A stretch of 41,091 bases of DNA. It comes from Betaproteobacteria bacterium. Lineage in GTDB: Bacteria > Pseudomonadota > Gammaproteobacteria > Burkholderiales > SG8-41. The notes beneath the pieces are model-generated. The model searched no databases. It saw only the letters and a program-made list of their open reading frames with translations, and had not been told where the DNA came from. Where the stretch lies: assembly GCA_016192825.1 (NCBI GenBank), contig JACPTK010000003.1:1-41091 (forward strand), given 5' to 3'. Each line of letters opens with the position of its first letter. Position 1 is the first letter of the stretch. The translations under genes and the position numbers were made by a program. Below are positions 9,175-17,535 of this stretch, in pieces.

Positions 9175-9624
9175 CTAGCCCTCCCTCGACGCGCGCTGGA
9201 TCGAGGCGATGATACGGTTGTAGGTCCCGCAGCGGCAGATGTTGCCGTTCATGTGCCTGACGATCTCGCCGCGTGACGGTTTCGGGTTCTTCGCGAGCAG
9301 CGCCGCGGCCTGCATGATCTGTCCGGACTGGCAGTAGCCGCACTGGGGCACCTGCTCGGCGACCCACGCCTTCTGCAGCGGGTGCGAGCTGTCGCGCGAC
9401 AACCCCTCGATCGTCGTCACCCGCTTGCCCTCGACCTGCGCGACCGGCATGGAGCAGGAACGCACGGGCTCGCCGTTCACGTGCACCGTGCAGGCGCCGC
9501 AGGCGGAGATGCCGCAACCGTACTTGGTGCCCGTCAGCCCCAGGACATCGCGCAGCACCCACAGCAGCGGCGTGTCGGGCTCAACGTTGACCTCGTGGGA
9601 CCTGCCGTTGACGCTGACTTGCAT
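9175..9624 (-). CDS. (2Fe-2S)-binding small subunit of molybdenum hydroxylase (IorA-like)
   Basis: The 149-residue electron-transfer partner of the molybdopterin subunit is encoded immediately downstream of it on the chromosome map and upstream in transcription. All eight cluster ligands are present: C37, C42, C45 and C57 of the plant-ferredoxin-like N-terminal domain ([15 protein letters not shown]), and C95, C98, C130 and C132 of the helical C-terminal domain (QCGYCQSGQ and [11 protein letters not shown]). It has no signal peptide, so it is probably co-exported with the Tat-bearing partner. An AGGAGG-like sequence (gcaggaggagcc on the minus strand) sits just before the ATG and supports the start. 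Confidence 0.94.
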   Translation of the reverse strand: MQVSVNGRSHEVNVEPDTPLLWVLRDVLGLTGTKYGCGISACGACTVHVNGEPVRSCSMPVAQVEGKRVTTIEGLSRDSSHPLQKAWVAEQVPQCGYCQSGQIMQAAALLAKNPKPSRGEIVRHMNGNICRCGTYNRIIASIQRASREG

Positions 9625-9860
9625 GGCTCCTCCTGCTGGTTGATCGCCGGTACGCGCGCCGGTCGTTACGGAACGCGCCGCACGTGACTGCTGCCCTGAT
9701 CCCCTCGAGATATTGTTGCCGGCGGCTCGCAGGCCGCGGCTATTGTGGATACGCTTCAGCGGGAAAGATTATTCCCACCCCATGACCGGGTCAAGCTGCT
9801 ACCGCTCCGGCAACGGGAAAGGTCGGCCGGACAAATGTCGCCAAGCGTCTGGTCCGGCTA

Positions 9861-10412
9861 TCAGCGCTTGCGCGCCGGGATCCGCCAGAGGTGCACGGTC
9901 GTGCCGGCGACCTCCGCCGTGCGCTCGGGCTTCCAGTCCCCCATGCTGAAGGCGTGCGAGACGACGCGCGTGCCCGGCTTGAGGTCCCGCAGCAGCTTGG
10001 GCCGCAGCTTGAGGTTGAGGTCGGTGAGAAGATAGAGGGTGACGACGGTCGCGCCGCTGATGTCGGCCTCGAACAGGTCGCCGCGGATGATCTTTACGCG
10101 GTCCGCGACGCCCCCGCGCCTGGCGTTTTCCGTCGCTTCGGCGATCCGTTCCGGGTCGATGTCGATGCCGACGCCGCGCGCGCCGTATTTCTGCGCGGCG
10201 GTGATCACGATGCGGCCGTCGCCGCACCCCAGATCGTAGACGGTGTCGTTCCGGGTGACCCCCGCCATCTTCAGCATCATATCGACGACCTCGTCGGGGG
10301 TCGGCACGAAGATCACGTCCGGGCCGCGCAGCGGGTCGGCCCGCTCCGCCGCGCCGACGAGGCCGTACGCGCCGAGGGCCCCAAGCCCCGCCAAGAAATC
10401 CCTTCTATGCAT
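9861..10412 (-). CDS. Class I SAM-dependent methyltransferase with N-terminal Tat-like signal
   Basis: A 183-residue Rossmann methyltransferase. Motif I is TVYDLGCGDGRIVITAA (about residues 57-73), motif II GVGIDIDPERI, and a later acidic motif RGDLFEADIS binds SAM in relatives. The N-terminus MHRRDFLAGLGALGAYGLVG resembles a twin-arginine signal (RRDFL plus a hydrophobic stretch), which is odd for an enzyme that needs cytoplasmic SAM. It may act as a membrane anchor or the signal may not be used. Proteins of this shape are common, poorly characterised singletons in betaproteobacteria, and the substrate is unknown. It is encoded on the same strand as the molybdenum hydroxylase but 236 bases away, so co-transcription is doubtful. 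Confidence 0.85.
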   Translation of the reverse strand: MHRRDFLAGLGALGAYGLVGAAERADPLRGPDVIFVPTPDEVVDMMLKMAGVTRNDTVYDLGCGDGRIVITAAQKYGARGVGIDIDPERIAEATENARRGGVADRVKIIRGDLFEADISGATVVTLYLLTDLNLKLRPKLLRDLKPGTRVVSHAFSMGDWKPERTAEVAGTTVHLWRIPARKR

Positions 10413-10474
10413 AAGAAACTCCAGTTGGTAATCGAGAGCGCGACATTCTAACCGATGGGTGCTGATCGTAAGGG

Positions 10475-10566
10475 CGGGAGAGCGTGAGAGCGGGAGATGG
10501 ACACCCCCTCACGACTTCCCGATTTCCCGGCGTTTCGATCTCCCGATCTCACGATCTCACGGCTTC
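10475..10566. repeat. Short-word tract between methyltransferase and mtgA
   Basis: The words gggagagcgtgagagcgggagatgg are followed by the near-complementary words cgatctcccgatctcacgatctcacgg. The two halves could pair into an imperfect long hairpin. A related vocabulary fills the mpl/amidase gap near 18710-18890. Confidence 0.5.
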
Positions 10567-11262
10567 TCAGGGAATGCGGGCGTACTGCATGCGCCCGAGG
10601 ATCACCGCGGTGCGCTGCTGGAGATAAACGGTGTCGCGGCCCGGCGTGTAGCTGCGCGGGCTCGGCAGCATCACGGCGAGCCGCGCCGCCTGCTCCGGCG
10701 TCAGAGCGGCAGCGGTGGCGCCGTAGTGATAGCGCGCGGCGGCCTCCGCGCCGTACACGCCGTCACCCCACTCGATGACGTTGAGATAGATTTCGAGAAT
10801 GCGGCGCTTGGTCAGCACGGTCTCGAGCATCGCCGTGATCACCGCCTCCTGCGCCTTGCGCCACCAGGTCCGCCGCGGGGGCAGGAACAGGTTTTTCGCG
10901 AGCTGCTGGGTGATGGTCGAGGCGCCGACGACAATTTCCCCCTCCCTGACGTTCTTTTCGTAGGCCTTCTGCACGGCTTCCCAGTCGAAGCCGGAGTGGG
11001 ACATGAACTTGTCGTCCTCCGCGGCTACAACCGCACGCTTGAGGTGCCCCGAAATGCGGTGATAGGGAACCCATTGGTGCTTCAATCGCGCATCGGGCTC
11101 GTCCCGGCGGATAATCTCGAGCCGCTCCCGCATGAACGCGGTGCTCTCCGGATTGTGGCGTACCCAGTACCAGATGTGCGCGAGAAACCAGAATTGCGCC
11201 GCGGCGAGCGCGATCAGCGCCAGCAGCACGGCATACCAGATCCAACGCAGGACGGATTTCAA
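10567..11262 (-). CDS. mtgA: Monofunctional biosynthetic peptidoglycan transglycosylase
   Basis: Inner-membrane GT51 glycosyltransferase that polymerises lipid II into glycan strands without a transpeptidase domain. The 231 residues include one N-terminal membrane segment (about residues 8-30). The GT51 signature follows: AAEDDKFMSHSGFDW with the catalytic Glu at 82, GASTITQQLAKNLFL, RKAQEAVITAMLE, and RRILEIYLNVIEWGDGVYG. The length matches MtgA (about 230-240). It is downstream of aroE on the same strand with a 70-base gap filled by word repeats. aroE-mtgA adjacency is common in betaproteobacteria. Confidence 0.96.
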   Translation of the reverse strand: MKSVLRWIWYAVLLALIALAAAQFWFLAHIWYWVRHNPESTAFMRERLEIIRRDEPDARLKHQWVPYHRISGHLKRAVVAAEDDKFMSHSGFDWEAVQKAYEKNVREGEIVVGASTITQQLAKNLFLPPRRTWWRKAQEAVITAMLETVLTKRRILEIYLNVIEWGDGVYGAEAAARYHYGATAAALTPEQAARLAVMLPSPRSYTPGRDTVYLQQRTAVILGRMQYARIP

Positions 11263-11264
11263 AA

Positions 11265-11352
11265 CGCGCGGGTCGTGGGTCGTGGATCGTGGATCGTTGA
11301 CACAGTGATGGCAGGACGGGTCGAATCACGATTCACGAATCACGATTCACGC
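11265..11352. repeat. Short-word tract between aroE and mtgA
   Basis: Words cgtgggtcgtggatcgtggatcg are followed by cgattcacgaatcacgattcacg. The second block overlaps the last codons of aroE (NRDS and the stop). Confidence 0.55.
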
Positions 11353-12202
11353 CTTCTGCAGCGGGCGCTGAGCGCCCCATCCGGCGTCTCAGCATCGCCA
11401 TCGCCGAGCGGGTTTCCGGGTAGACGCCGCGCCAGATGAAGAACGACTCGGCGGCTTGCTCGACCAGCATGCCGAGGCCGTCGGAAACGCGCGCGCCCTG
11501 CCGCTGCGCGAAGTCGAGGAACGGCGTGCGCCGGGCGTAGACCATGTCATAGGCCAGCGCGCCCGATGCGAAGACGTTTCCAGGGATTGGCGGCATCGCG
11601 TTGTCGAGCCCCGCCGAGGTGGCGTTGATCAGGATGTCGAACTGCGCGCCGGCGAGCGCGTCGTACGGCCGCGCGGAAATCCCCTGCAGCGCGAACTGTT
11701 GCAGCTTCTCGAAGTGCCCCACCAGCGCTATCGCTTTCTCCAGCGTGCGGTTGGCGACCACCAGCGTCTGCGGCTGCTCGCGCAGCAGCGGCTCCATCAC
11801 GCCATAGCTCGCGCCGCCCGCCCCCATCAGCAGCACGCGCTTGCCGCGTACCGCGACGCGCAGGTTGCGCGTGAGATCGCGCACGAGGCCGATGCCGTCG
11901 GTGTTATGGCCGGCGATCCGGTCGCCCTGAAAGAGCAGCGTGTTGACCGCTCCCGCGGCGAGCGCGAAGCCGCTGCGGACCGCGGCGAGATCCCAGGCCT
12001 CGTGCTTGAAGGGCAGCGTGACGTTGAGGCCCTTGCCGCCGGATTCCCGGAACGCCTGCACCGCCTGGCGGAAGCCGTCGCGCGGCGCGAGGATCCTGCC
12101 GTAAGCCAAGTCCTGGCCCGTCACGCGCGCGAACTCGGCGTGGATCTCGGGCGACAGGCTGTGCTCGACGGGATTGCCGATGACGGCGTACTGGTCGGTC
12201 AT
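11333..12202 (-). CDS. aroE: Shikimate dehydrogenase (NADP+)
   Basis: Catalyses reversible reduction of 3-dehydroshikimate to shikimate in aromatic amino acid synthesis. The 289 residues carry the shikimate-binding SLSPEIH near residue 15, catalytic K66 in NVTLPFKHEAW, and D102 in HNTDGIGL. The NADP-binding GAGGASYGVM is followed by NRTLEKA. GLGMLVEQAAESFFIWRG is the conserved C-terminal motif. The last residues come from a repeat tract. Gene order tonB-aroE-mtgA on the minus strand suggests one transcription unit, with 82 bases to the upstream gene. Confidence 0.95.
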   Translation of the reverse strand: MTDQYAVIGNPVEHSLSPEIHAEFARVTGQDLAYGRILAPRDGFRQAVQAFRESGGKGLNVTLPFKHEAWDLAAVRSGFALAAGAVNTLLFQGDRIAGHNTDGIGLVRDLTRNLRVAVRGKRVLLMGAGGASYGVMEPLLREQPQTLVVANRTLEKAIALVGHFEKLQQFALQGISARPYDALAGAQFDILINATSAGLDNAMPPIPGNVFASGALAYDMVYARRTPFLDFAQRQGARVSDGLGMLVEQAAESFFIWRGVYPETRSAMAMLRRRMGRSAPAAEGVNRDS

Positions 12203-12284
12203 GATGTTCCGCCCTCAGGATCCTGCGTTCCTGATTTCGATGCTGCAGCCTCGAACGTCAACTATGAGCCGTGAACGCGGAACA

Positions 12285-13304
12285 TCATTCGGCGACGAAT
12301 TGGTCGGAGCGGGTGAATATCCACGTCCGGGTGATGCTGATGATGTCGGTATCCTTGGCGATGTCGGCCGGGAACGGCGCGTACGGCGCGGACAGGTGCA
12401 CGATGCGCAGCGCGGCCGCGTCGAGAATGCGGTGGCCCGAGGGGCGGTTGATGTCCACCCGCTCGAGCTTGCCGTCGGCCTTGATGGACACGGTCACCAC
12501 CAGGCTGCCGTAGATCCTCTGGTCGCGCGCGGCCTGCGGATAGTTCATTTCGCCCACGCGCTCGACCTTGACGCGCCAGTCCTCCACATAGCGCGCGAAG
12601 CGGAACTCCTGGGTGCGCGCCCCGATGAAGCGCCGCCGGGGCCGTTGCTGGTAGCTCTCCCACTGGCGCGAAATGCTCGCCTCCAGCCGCGCGATCTCGA
12701 GGCTGCGGTTCATGATGTCGGCGGCATTCGGCGCAACCTGCGCCTCCTCCCTCGGCTGCAGCGTCTCGGGCGCGGAAGCGGCGACCGCCGTTTTCGATTT
12801 GGCTTGCGTCATGAGCTGCTTGGCCTGGCGCTCGAGCTGCTCCACGCGCTTTTGCGCCATTGCGAGATCGGCGGCTTCCTTCGCCTCCCGGGGCACCGGC
12901 AGCGGGCTGCGGGCGCGGCGCCTGGCGTCGGTGTTACCGCCGCCGTCGAGATTGGCCTGGGCGAGCGCATCGGCCTTCAGCGGCCGCGCCTCGCTCTTGG
13001 CGTTGACCAGCGTCACTTCCAGCGGCTGCTGGCTGGCGAGGTTCGACAGGTCCGGCAGCTTGAAGCTGACCGCGAACAGGAGGACGGCGTGGACGAAAAC
13101 GGAAACCGCTACCGCGACCTGCATGCGCCCGTGCTTGCCGAGCGCGACCATGCGCCGGTCGAGCGCCGCCATGCTGCGCTCGAGTTCGGTCACGCGCGCT
13201 TCGAGCCGGGCGACGGCGGAGTGCCACGGCGCGTGCCGCGCGTGCTTCGCGCGCCGCCGCAGAGGCACCACTTTCCTGTCGGGTAACAGTCCCATGCGGT
13301 TCAT
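12285..13304 (-). CDS. TonB family energy-transducing protein
   Basis: This inner-membrane protein has a short basic cytoplasmic N-terminus with a coiled-coil segment (ARLEARVTELERSMAALDRR). One membrane helix follows (about residues 60-80, VAVAVSVFVHAVLLFAVSF), then a long periplasmic linker with a second coiled coil (AKEAADLAMAQKRVEQLER). The C-terminal TonB domain has the typical NYPQAARDQRIYGSLVVTV and a VDINRPSGHRILDAAALR stretch. TonB proteins couple proton motive force to outer-membrane transporters. No exbB/exbD is nearby, and this aroE-linked form is a recurrent betaproteobacterial locus whose partner receptors are unclear. The start is uncertain: ATG 13304 is chosen, and 13295 or 13331 are possible in frame. 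Confidence 0.88.
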   Translation of the reverse strand: MNRMGLLPDRKVVPLRRRAKHARHAPWHSAVARLEARVTELERSMAALDRRMVALGKHGRMQVAVAVSVFVHAVLLFAVSFKLPDLSNLASQQPLEVTLVNAKSEARPLKADALAQANLDGGGNTDARRRARSPLPVPREAKEAADLAMAQKRVEQLERQAKQLMTQAKSKTAVAASAPETLQPREEAQVAPNAADIMNRSLEIARLEASISRQWESYQQRPRRRFIGARTQEFRFARYVEDWRVKVERVGEMNYPQAARDQRIYGSLVVTVSIKADGKLERVDINRPSGHRILDAAALRIVHLSAPYAPFPADIAKDTDIISITRTWIFTRSDQFVAE

Positions 13305-13414
13305 TCTAGCGTACCGCCCGATTTTCTGCACAGAAAGGCTTTTAATATCGTGGGGTTGCCTGAAATCTTTAAAGTGGAATCACAATTTCGCCGCAGCGCG
13401 CTCATCGAGGACGC

Positions 13415-13532
13415 TAGCAGCCTGTCGGACTGGGTCCCACGAAAGGTCGGCGTGAACGCATGGGTAGTCGATTCATGATAGCAGTGGCCTGCAAAAACCC
13501 ATGCGGAACCCAAAGTCCGGCACACTGCTAGC
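13415..13532. repeat. MITE/REP-like element, family B, copy 1
   Basis: A 118-bp unit with terminal CTAG and inverted ends (CTAGCAGCCTGTCGGACT at the left, AGTCCGGCACACTGCTAG at the right) around an internal sequence without an open frame. The inverted homologue is at 31025-31160. It shares its right-hand GCTAGC with the adjoining family A copy, so the two form one composite block. Confidence 0.8.
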
Positions 13533-13702
13533 AGCAAAACCGCCCGCGAATTTCGAATGAGCCCCAGTGTAACGGCCCCGATTGGCCTCCGATGGACACG
13601 CGCGCAGGCTGGAAATAAGGTTTTCACTGCTATTGACCCCCGTTATCGCGCGGGCGGTTTTGCATAAGGAGTTTGTCGGGGCTAAGTCCGACAAACTCCT
13701 AG
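13527..13702. repeat. MITE/REP-like element, family A, copy 2 (inverted)
   Basis: The reverse complement of this block matches 4774-4985 almost base for base from CTAGGAG through the GCAAAACCGCCCGCG-bounded core. The difference is at the far end, where copy 1 has a compact 38-bp hairpin and this copy runs into family B. The stop codon of the RNase gene (13699-13701) lies inside its terminal CTAG. Confidence 0.85.
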
Positions 13703-15570
13703 CCCGTTTCCCCGGCGCGCGCTGCCTCAGGCGCAAGCTGACGCCGGAATTCGCAGTGGACCGTGAGCTCCAGCAGATCCGGGTCCGCCAGCGCCAGCTC
13801 GACGCGGGTGCCCGGCGCGAGCGCGGGCAGAGAGGGCACGCGCGCGACCAGCGGCAACTCGTCGAATCGCACGAGGCTCTCGCGGACGACCGTCGCGGTC
13901 GCCGTCGCCGCGTTTTCCTGCCGCAGCCAGCGCAGGCACCAGTAACGCTCCATCTGCCGCTGGAATTCCCCGTAGGCATCGTGGGTGGACTCGAAATCAC
14001 GCATGGCCGCGAGCAGCCGCTCGTCGTTCGCGCGGTAGGGGGGCATCTCGCCGCGCACCCGCGCGATCAGCTGGCGCTGGTTCACGAGGTCCACGTAGCG
14101 CCGCAGCGGCGAGCTCGACCAGGCGTAGCTTTCCACGCCGAGCCCTTCGTGTCCCGCCGGCACCGTGCTCATCCTGACCTTGCCGCCGTCCTGCACGCGG
14201 TAGATGGCCGCCACGCCGCCCGCCGCCAGCTCCCGGCCCCAGGCGCTGTTCACCTGGATCATCAGCTCCGAGACGATCCGGTCGACCGGCGTGCCGCGGC
14301 GGCGGCGGATGATGCGCACGCGGTCGTTTTCGACGTAGAAGCTGTATTCGGCGTGCGGCTGGTATTCGGCGGCTTCGCCGCGCCGGGCCCTTTCCAGCGC
14401 GCGCGCGAAACGCCACAGCGGACCAAGGGCTTCCTCGTAGCGGTGCTCGACGCGGCCCGCGGCAATCGTCTCCTCGTTGAATGCCTCTTCCAGCGCGAAA
14501 TGGCGAAGATTCTCCGCGACGGATATCCGCTCGAGGCGCGTCGTCCGCCCCGCGACGGTCCCATCGGGCGCAACCTCGAGGTAATGCGAAAGCGCCGGGC
14601 ATTGGCGGCGCTCCGACAACGTGTAGGCCTCGATCGCGGCGTCCGGCAGCATGGTGATCTTGCCGCCCGGGAAGTACACCGTGGACAACCGCTCGCGGGC
14701 GACGGCGTCGATGGCGGAGCCCGGCGCGATGCCCAGCGCGGGCGCGGCGATGTGGATGCCGATACGAAGCGCCCCGCCCGGCAGCTTCGTCACCGAGAAC
14801 GCGTCGTCGATCTCGGTCGTGGTGACGTCGTCGATGCTGAACGCCTCGACTTCCGCGAGCGGCAGATCGTGCGCCGCCTCGGGCGCAGGCATATCGGGGA
14901 ACGCCGTGCCGCGCGGGAAGAATTCGAACAGGAAGCGGTTCAGGTGATAGTCGTGCGAGGAGGCGAGCGCTCCGCATTTCTCCAGGAGCCGCACCGGCGC
15001 GAGCTTGAGACTCGTGCACGCCGCATCGAGAGCCTTCCACTGCGCGCTCGCCTTATCCGGCCGATACAGGAGCTGATTGAGGACCGGCTTGAAATCTTCA
15101 GGCAACCTCGAGTTCGCGAGCTCGGCTACGTATTGCGCGCGCTTCTCGGCCTCGAGCCTTTTGCGCTCAACCGAGGCGAGCGCGGCCTTCAGCGCCTCCG
15201 CCGGCGCCGCCTTGTAGCGTCCCTTGCCTTTCTTGTAGAAGTACATCGGCGCGCCGTGGAGCTTGAAGAGCAGCCCCGCCGATTCCACCGGCGCTGGCGC
15301 GCGTCCGAAGTATTCGCGCGCCAGCGTTTCGAACGAAAATTCGTTCTGCCCGCAGCATTGCCACAGGAAATCCGCGTCGATGCCTTCAGCAAGCTTGCGC
15401 ACCTCGTCCATGAACTGGGCAAGCCCGGTGCCGTCGAAGCGGAACAGCACGCTGGAAGATTTGACCTTGGCGCGCTTGCCATGCGGCGCCTCGACCTGCA
15501 ACGAGGTGTCGTGGTCGGCAAGCACGGTGCCGACCTTGAACGAGCCTTCGTCTTCGTAAAAAACGTTCAT
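13699..15570 (-). CDS. RNB-domain exoribonuclease (RNase II/R family)
   Basis: A 3'-5' exoribonuclease of 623 residues. The RNB catalytic core starts near residue 240 with AFSIDDVTTTEIDDAFSV, whose aspartates coordinate Mg2+, followed by IGIHIAAPALGI. Further family motifs are LSTVYFPGGKITMLP, then RIVSELMIQVNSAWG and SYAWSSSPLRRYVDLVNQRQL. The N-terminal 230 residues are an OB-like and helical region typical of betaproteobacterial members. ATG 15570 is used because a strong terminator lies between it and more upstream in-frame starts. It is encoded upstream of tonB-aroE-mtgA, separated from tonB by two repeat elements, one of which supplies the TAG stop. Whether it acts as RNase II or R cannot be settled by sight. 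Confidence 0.92.
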   Translation of the reverse strand: MNVFYEDEGSFKVGTVLADHDTSLQVEAPHGKRAKVKSSSVLFRFDGTGLAQFMDEVRKLAEGIDADFLWQCCGQNEFSFETLAREYFGRAPAPVESAGLLFKLHGAPMYFYKKGKGRYKAAPAEALKAALASVERKRLEAEKRAQYVAELANSRLPEDFKPVLNQLLYRPDKASAQWKALDAACTSLKLAPVRLLEKCGALASSHDYHLNRFLFEFFPRGTAFPDMPAPEAAHDLPLAEVEAFSIDDVTTTEIDDAFSVTKLPGGALRIGIHIAAPALGIAPGSAIDAVARERLSTVYFPGGKITMLPDAAIEAYTLSERRQCPALSHYLEVAPDGTVAGRTTRLERISVAENLRHFALEEAFNEETIAAGRVEHRYEEALGPLWRFARALERARRGEAAEYQPHAEYSFYVENDRVRIIRRRRGTPVDRIVSELMIQVNSAWGRELAAGGVAAIYRVQDGGKVRMSTVPAGHEGLGVESYAWSSSPLRRYVDLVNQRQLIARVRGEMPPYRANDERLLAAMRDFESTHDAYGEFQRQMERYWCLRWLRQENAATATATVVRESLVRFDELPLVARVPSLPALAPGTRVELALADPDLLELTVHCEFRRQLAPEAARAGETG

Positions 15571-15601
15571 CTGAGAAGGCCGGGGCAGGACTGCAGGGGT
15601 G

Positions 15602-15636
15602 AAAAAAACGGGCGCAGCCGCTGCGGCTGCGCCCGT
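15602..15636 (-). terminator. Rho-independent terminator downstream of the kelch gene
   Basis: Read on the minus strand, a 13-bp stem (ACGGGCGCAGCCG with CGGCTGCGCCCGT, plus-strand positions 15608-15620 and 15624-15636) with a 3-base loop is followed by seven T (plus-strand A 15602-15608). It ends the kelch transcript and fixes the RNase start at 15570. Confidence 0.95.
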
Positions 15637-15685
15637 CATTATATGCGATGCGCGGTCATTCCCGCGCCGCACCGCGGACCCAGTG

Positions 15686-16750
15686 TTACTTGTCGGGCAG
15701 TTCGAGAGCGTCGTGCAGGTCGGTTTCTATTTGAACGTCAGCTGGCTTTGCGCCCCCGAGCGACTGCACATCGCCGCTCACAACGTGCAGGCGATTGCCA
15801 ACAACCGCGACAGCGTGCCCGTGGCGCGGGACCGACAATGACGGCAAGACGCTCCACCGGTTAGCGACCGGGTCAAGCGCTTCAACAACGGTGAACGCGC
15901 CCCAGATCTTTACGTCACGCATCTCGCCACCAGCTACGTAAATCTTCCCCTTATACGTGCCAGCCGACATCGCGCTGCGCGGTGTCGGCATGGACCGCTT
16001 GAGCGGGCCCCATTGGTCGGTGGCCGGGTCGTACTCCTCGACGAGATCGATGGCGGTTGCAGGCGTAGTCATGAAAGCCGCTCCTATCCGCCCGCCGATG
16101 ACGTAAATCTTGTTATTCGCTGCGCCGATCGCCGCATGGTTACGCGCCGTAGGCATCGTACTCCGGGTTGCCCAAGAATTGGTCGCCGGATCGTAGACCT
16201 CGTTGGAGGCCACTGAGCGATGCGGCCTCCGCGGATGCAGCGCAGTTTCCTTCGAGCCAGGGTGTGTGCCGGCCCCACCGATCACGTAGATCTTGCCGCC
16301 AACCGCCGCGGCCACGGGGGATCCTCGCTTGGTCGGCATGGGCGGCAGTGCTTTCCACGAATCGCTTGTGGGGTCGTATTCCCACGCGTTGTCGATCGGT
16401 ACCCACGTGGGCGGTCCGGATTTCGGCGCCACAAAACCGCCCATGACATAGATCTTCCCATTAGCCTCCGCAAGTGCAGTATGGTGCGCCGGAAGTGGCA
16501 TCGGCTTTTTCTTCGTCCACTGGTCGTTCTCTGGGTCGTACTCATAGACCAATCCCTTCGGCGTCCAACGGGGGGCGAGCCCGCCGAACACATAGAGCTT
16601 ACCGCTGGCAGCGACGCCGTAAACTTCCTCAGATGCCTCCGGAAACGGCGCGAGCTTTACCCATTTCTGGGCGTAGGCCGCGGTTATGCAATAGGACGCC
16701 GCCAGCAGCGCGGCAAGACACAGACGCAGCAACTTGAACACAGTGACCAT
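15686..16750 (-). CDS. Secreted kelch-repeat protein
   Basis: The product is 354 residues, with a signal peptide (MVTVFKLLRL, hydrophobic stretch, then ITAAYAQ with cleavage after AYA). It contains about five to six kelch repeats, each with a Gly-Gly after a beta strand (KLYVFGG, KIYVMGG, KIYVIGGAG, KIYVIGGR, KIYVAGG) and a W/DP-rich strand (YDPENDQW, YDPTSDSW, YDPATNSW, YDPATDQWG). It should fold as a beta-propeller outside the cytoplasm. Start 16750 is supported by a GGAGGGGG ribosome binding site and by the signal peptide. Composition is a little less GC-rich than its neighbours. The function is unknown, because propellers of this type bind proteins, glycans or substrates. Confidence 0.9.
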   Translation of the reverse strand: MVTVFKLLRLCLAALLAASYCITAAYAQKWVKLAPFPEASEEVYGVAASGKLYVFGGLAPRWTPKGLVYEYDPENDQWTKKKPMPLPAHHTALAEANGKIYVMGGFVAPKSGPPTWVPIDNAWEYDPTSDSWKALPPMPTKRGSPVAAAVGGKIYVIGGAGTHPGSKETALHPRRPHRSVASNEVYDPATNSWATRSTMPTARNHAAIGAANNKIYVIGGRIGAAFMTTPATAIDLVEEYDPATDQWGPLKRSMPTPRSAMSAGTYKGKIYVAGGEMRDVKIWGAFTVVEALDPVANRWSVLPSLSVPRHGHAVAVVGNRLHVVSGDVQSLGGAKPADVQIETDLHDALELPDK

Positions 16751-16880
16751 CGGACCCCCTCCAGTTATCAGATTTGCGTGCGCGTGGGTGACCCCGGACA
16801 CGCATCGTGACGATTCCTGCGCGGCCATACTACGCTGATCCCCGCACGGCAAGCAATGGGATGCCGCAGCGGTATGGGAG

Positions 16881-17450
16881 TCATGCCTCGCCTCTGATGC
16901 CGCAGAACTCGAGCACGATGTCCAGGTATTCGGCGAAATCGCTCAACCCGTGATCGCTGCCTTCTATGACGATCTGCCGGCACCCCCGGTAGCGCTCGGC
17001 CGCCGCGCGATAATCGAGCACCTCGTCCCCCGTGGCCGCCAGCAACAAGTAGCGCCCGGGGGTGATGCGCTCGACTTCGAGCCCCCGCAGCTCGGCGACG
17101 TGCCGCGCGGTGAAAGCGTACTCCTCCCCGGTATGAAAATTCTTCTGGCGCCCCACGAGCGGCGCGAGCAGGTCGTACGGCCGCACCGCGGGATTGAGCA
17201 GCACCGCCTTCAGATCATGTTTCTCGGCCAGGTACGTCGCGTAGTAGCCGCCGAGCGAGCTGCCCACCAGGGCGGCGCCGGGATGGCCGATGGCGAGCGC
17301 GTCGAGGAGCGCCGCTGCCTGCGCCGGGCTGTGCGGCAGCGTGGGCGCCGCAAATTCCGCGCCCCGCCCCAGCGCTTCCAGCCGCGCCTTCAGCAGCTGG
17401 GCCTTGGCCGAGGCGGGGGAGCTGTTGAAGCCGTGGATGTAAATCAGCAT
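16881..17450 (-). CDS. YqiA/YcfP-type alpha/beta-fold esterase
   Basis: A small cytoplasmic alpha/beta hydrolase of 189 residues. It has the oxyanion-side HGFNSSP at the N-terminus, nucleophile Ser in VGSSLGGYYAT, acid residue in AATGDEVLDY, and catalytic His in EGSDHGLSDF. YqiA of E. coli hydrolyses short acyl or palmitoyl-CoA esters in vitro, but its physiological role is not clear. It follows the amidase gene by 53 bases on the same strand, within a gap of tandem 'ggctatc/agctacc' words, and may be co-transcribed. Confidence 0.9.
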   Translation of the reverse strand: MLIYIHGFNSSPASAKAQLLKARLEALGRGAEFAAPTLPHSPAQAAALLDALAIGHPGAALVGSSLGGYYATYLAEKHDLKAVLLNPAVRPYDLLAPLVGRQKNFHTGEEYAFTARHVAELRGLEVERITPGRYLLLAATGDEVLDYRAAAERYRGCRQIVIEGSDHGLSDFAEYLDIVLEFCGIRGEA

Positions 17451-17535
17451 TCGGCTATCGGCTACCAGTTACGAGCTACCAGCTATCAGCTACCGGCTAT
17501 CGGCTATCGGCTGGCAGCTGACGGCTGGGAGCTGA
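17451..17535. repeat. Tandem GCTAYCRGCTA words at the amidase 3' end
   Basis: About eight imperfect copies of an eight-base word (cggctatc, cagctacc, cagctatc and similar) fill the gap between the amidase and the esterase. They extend into the last ten amidase codons. A weaker tract with similar words lies just after the phosphatase gene (about 22000-22030). Confidence 0.65.

Noticed and set aside
7003-9276. Very long plus-strand open frame opposite the molybdopterin subunit
   Set aside because: It is the mirror of a well-supported gene in GC-rich DNA; its Arg/Pro/His-rich composition and lack of any family motif mark it as a shadow.
13582-15864. Long plus-strand open frame opposite the RNase gene and element A
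   Set aside because: It runs through the repeat element and the terminator and is antisense to the RNB gene; no motif.
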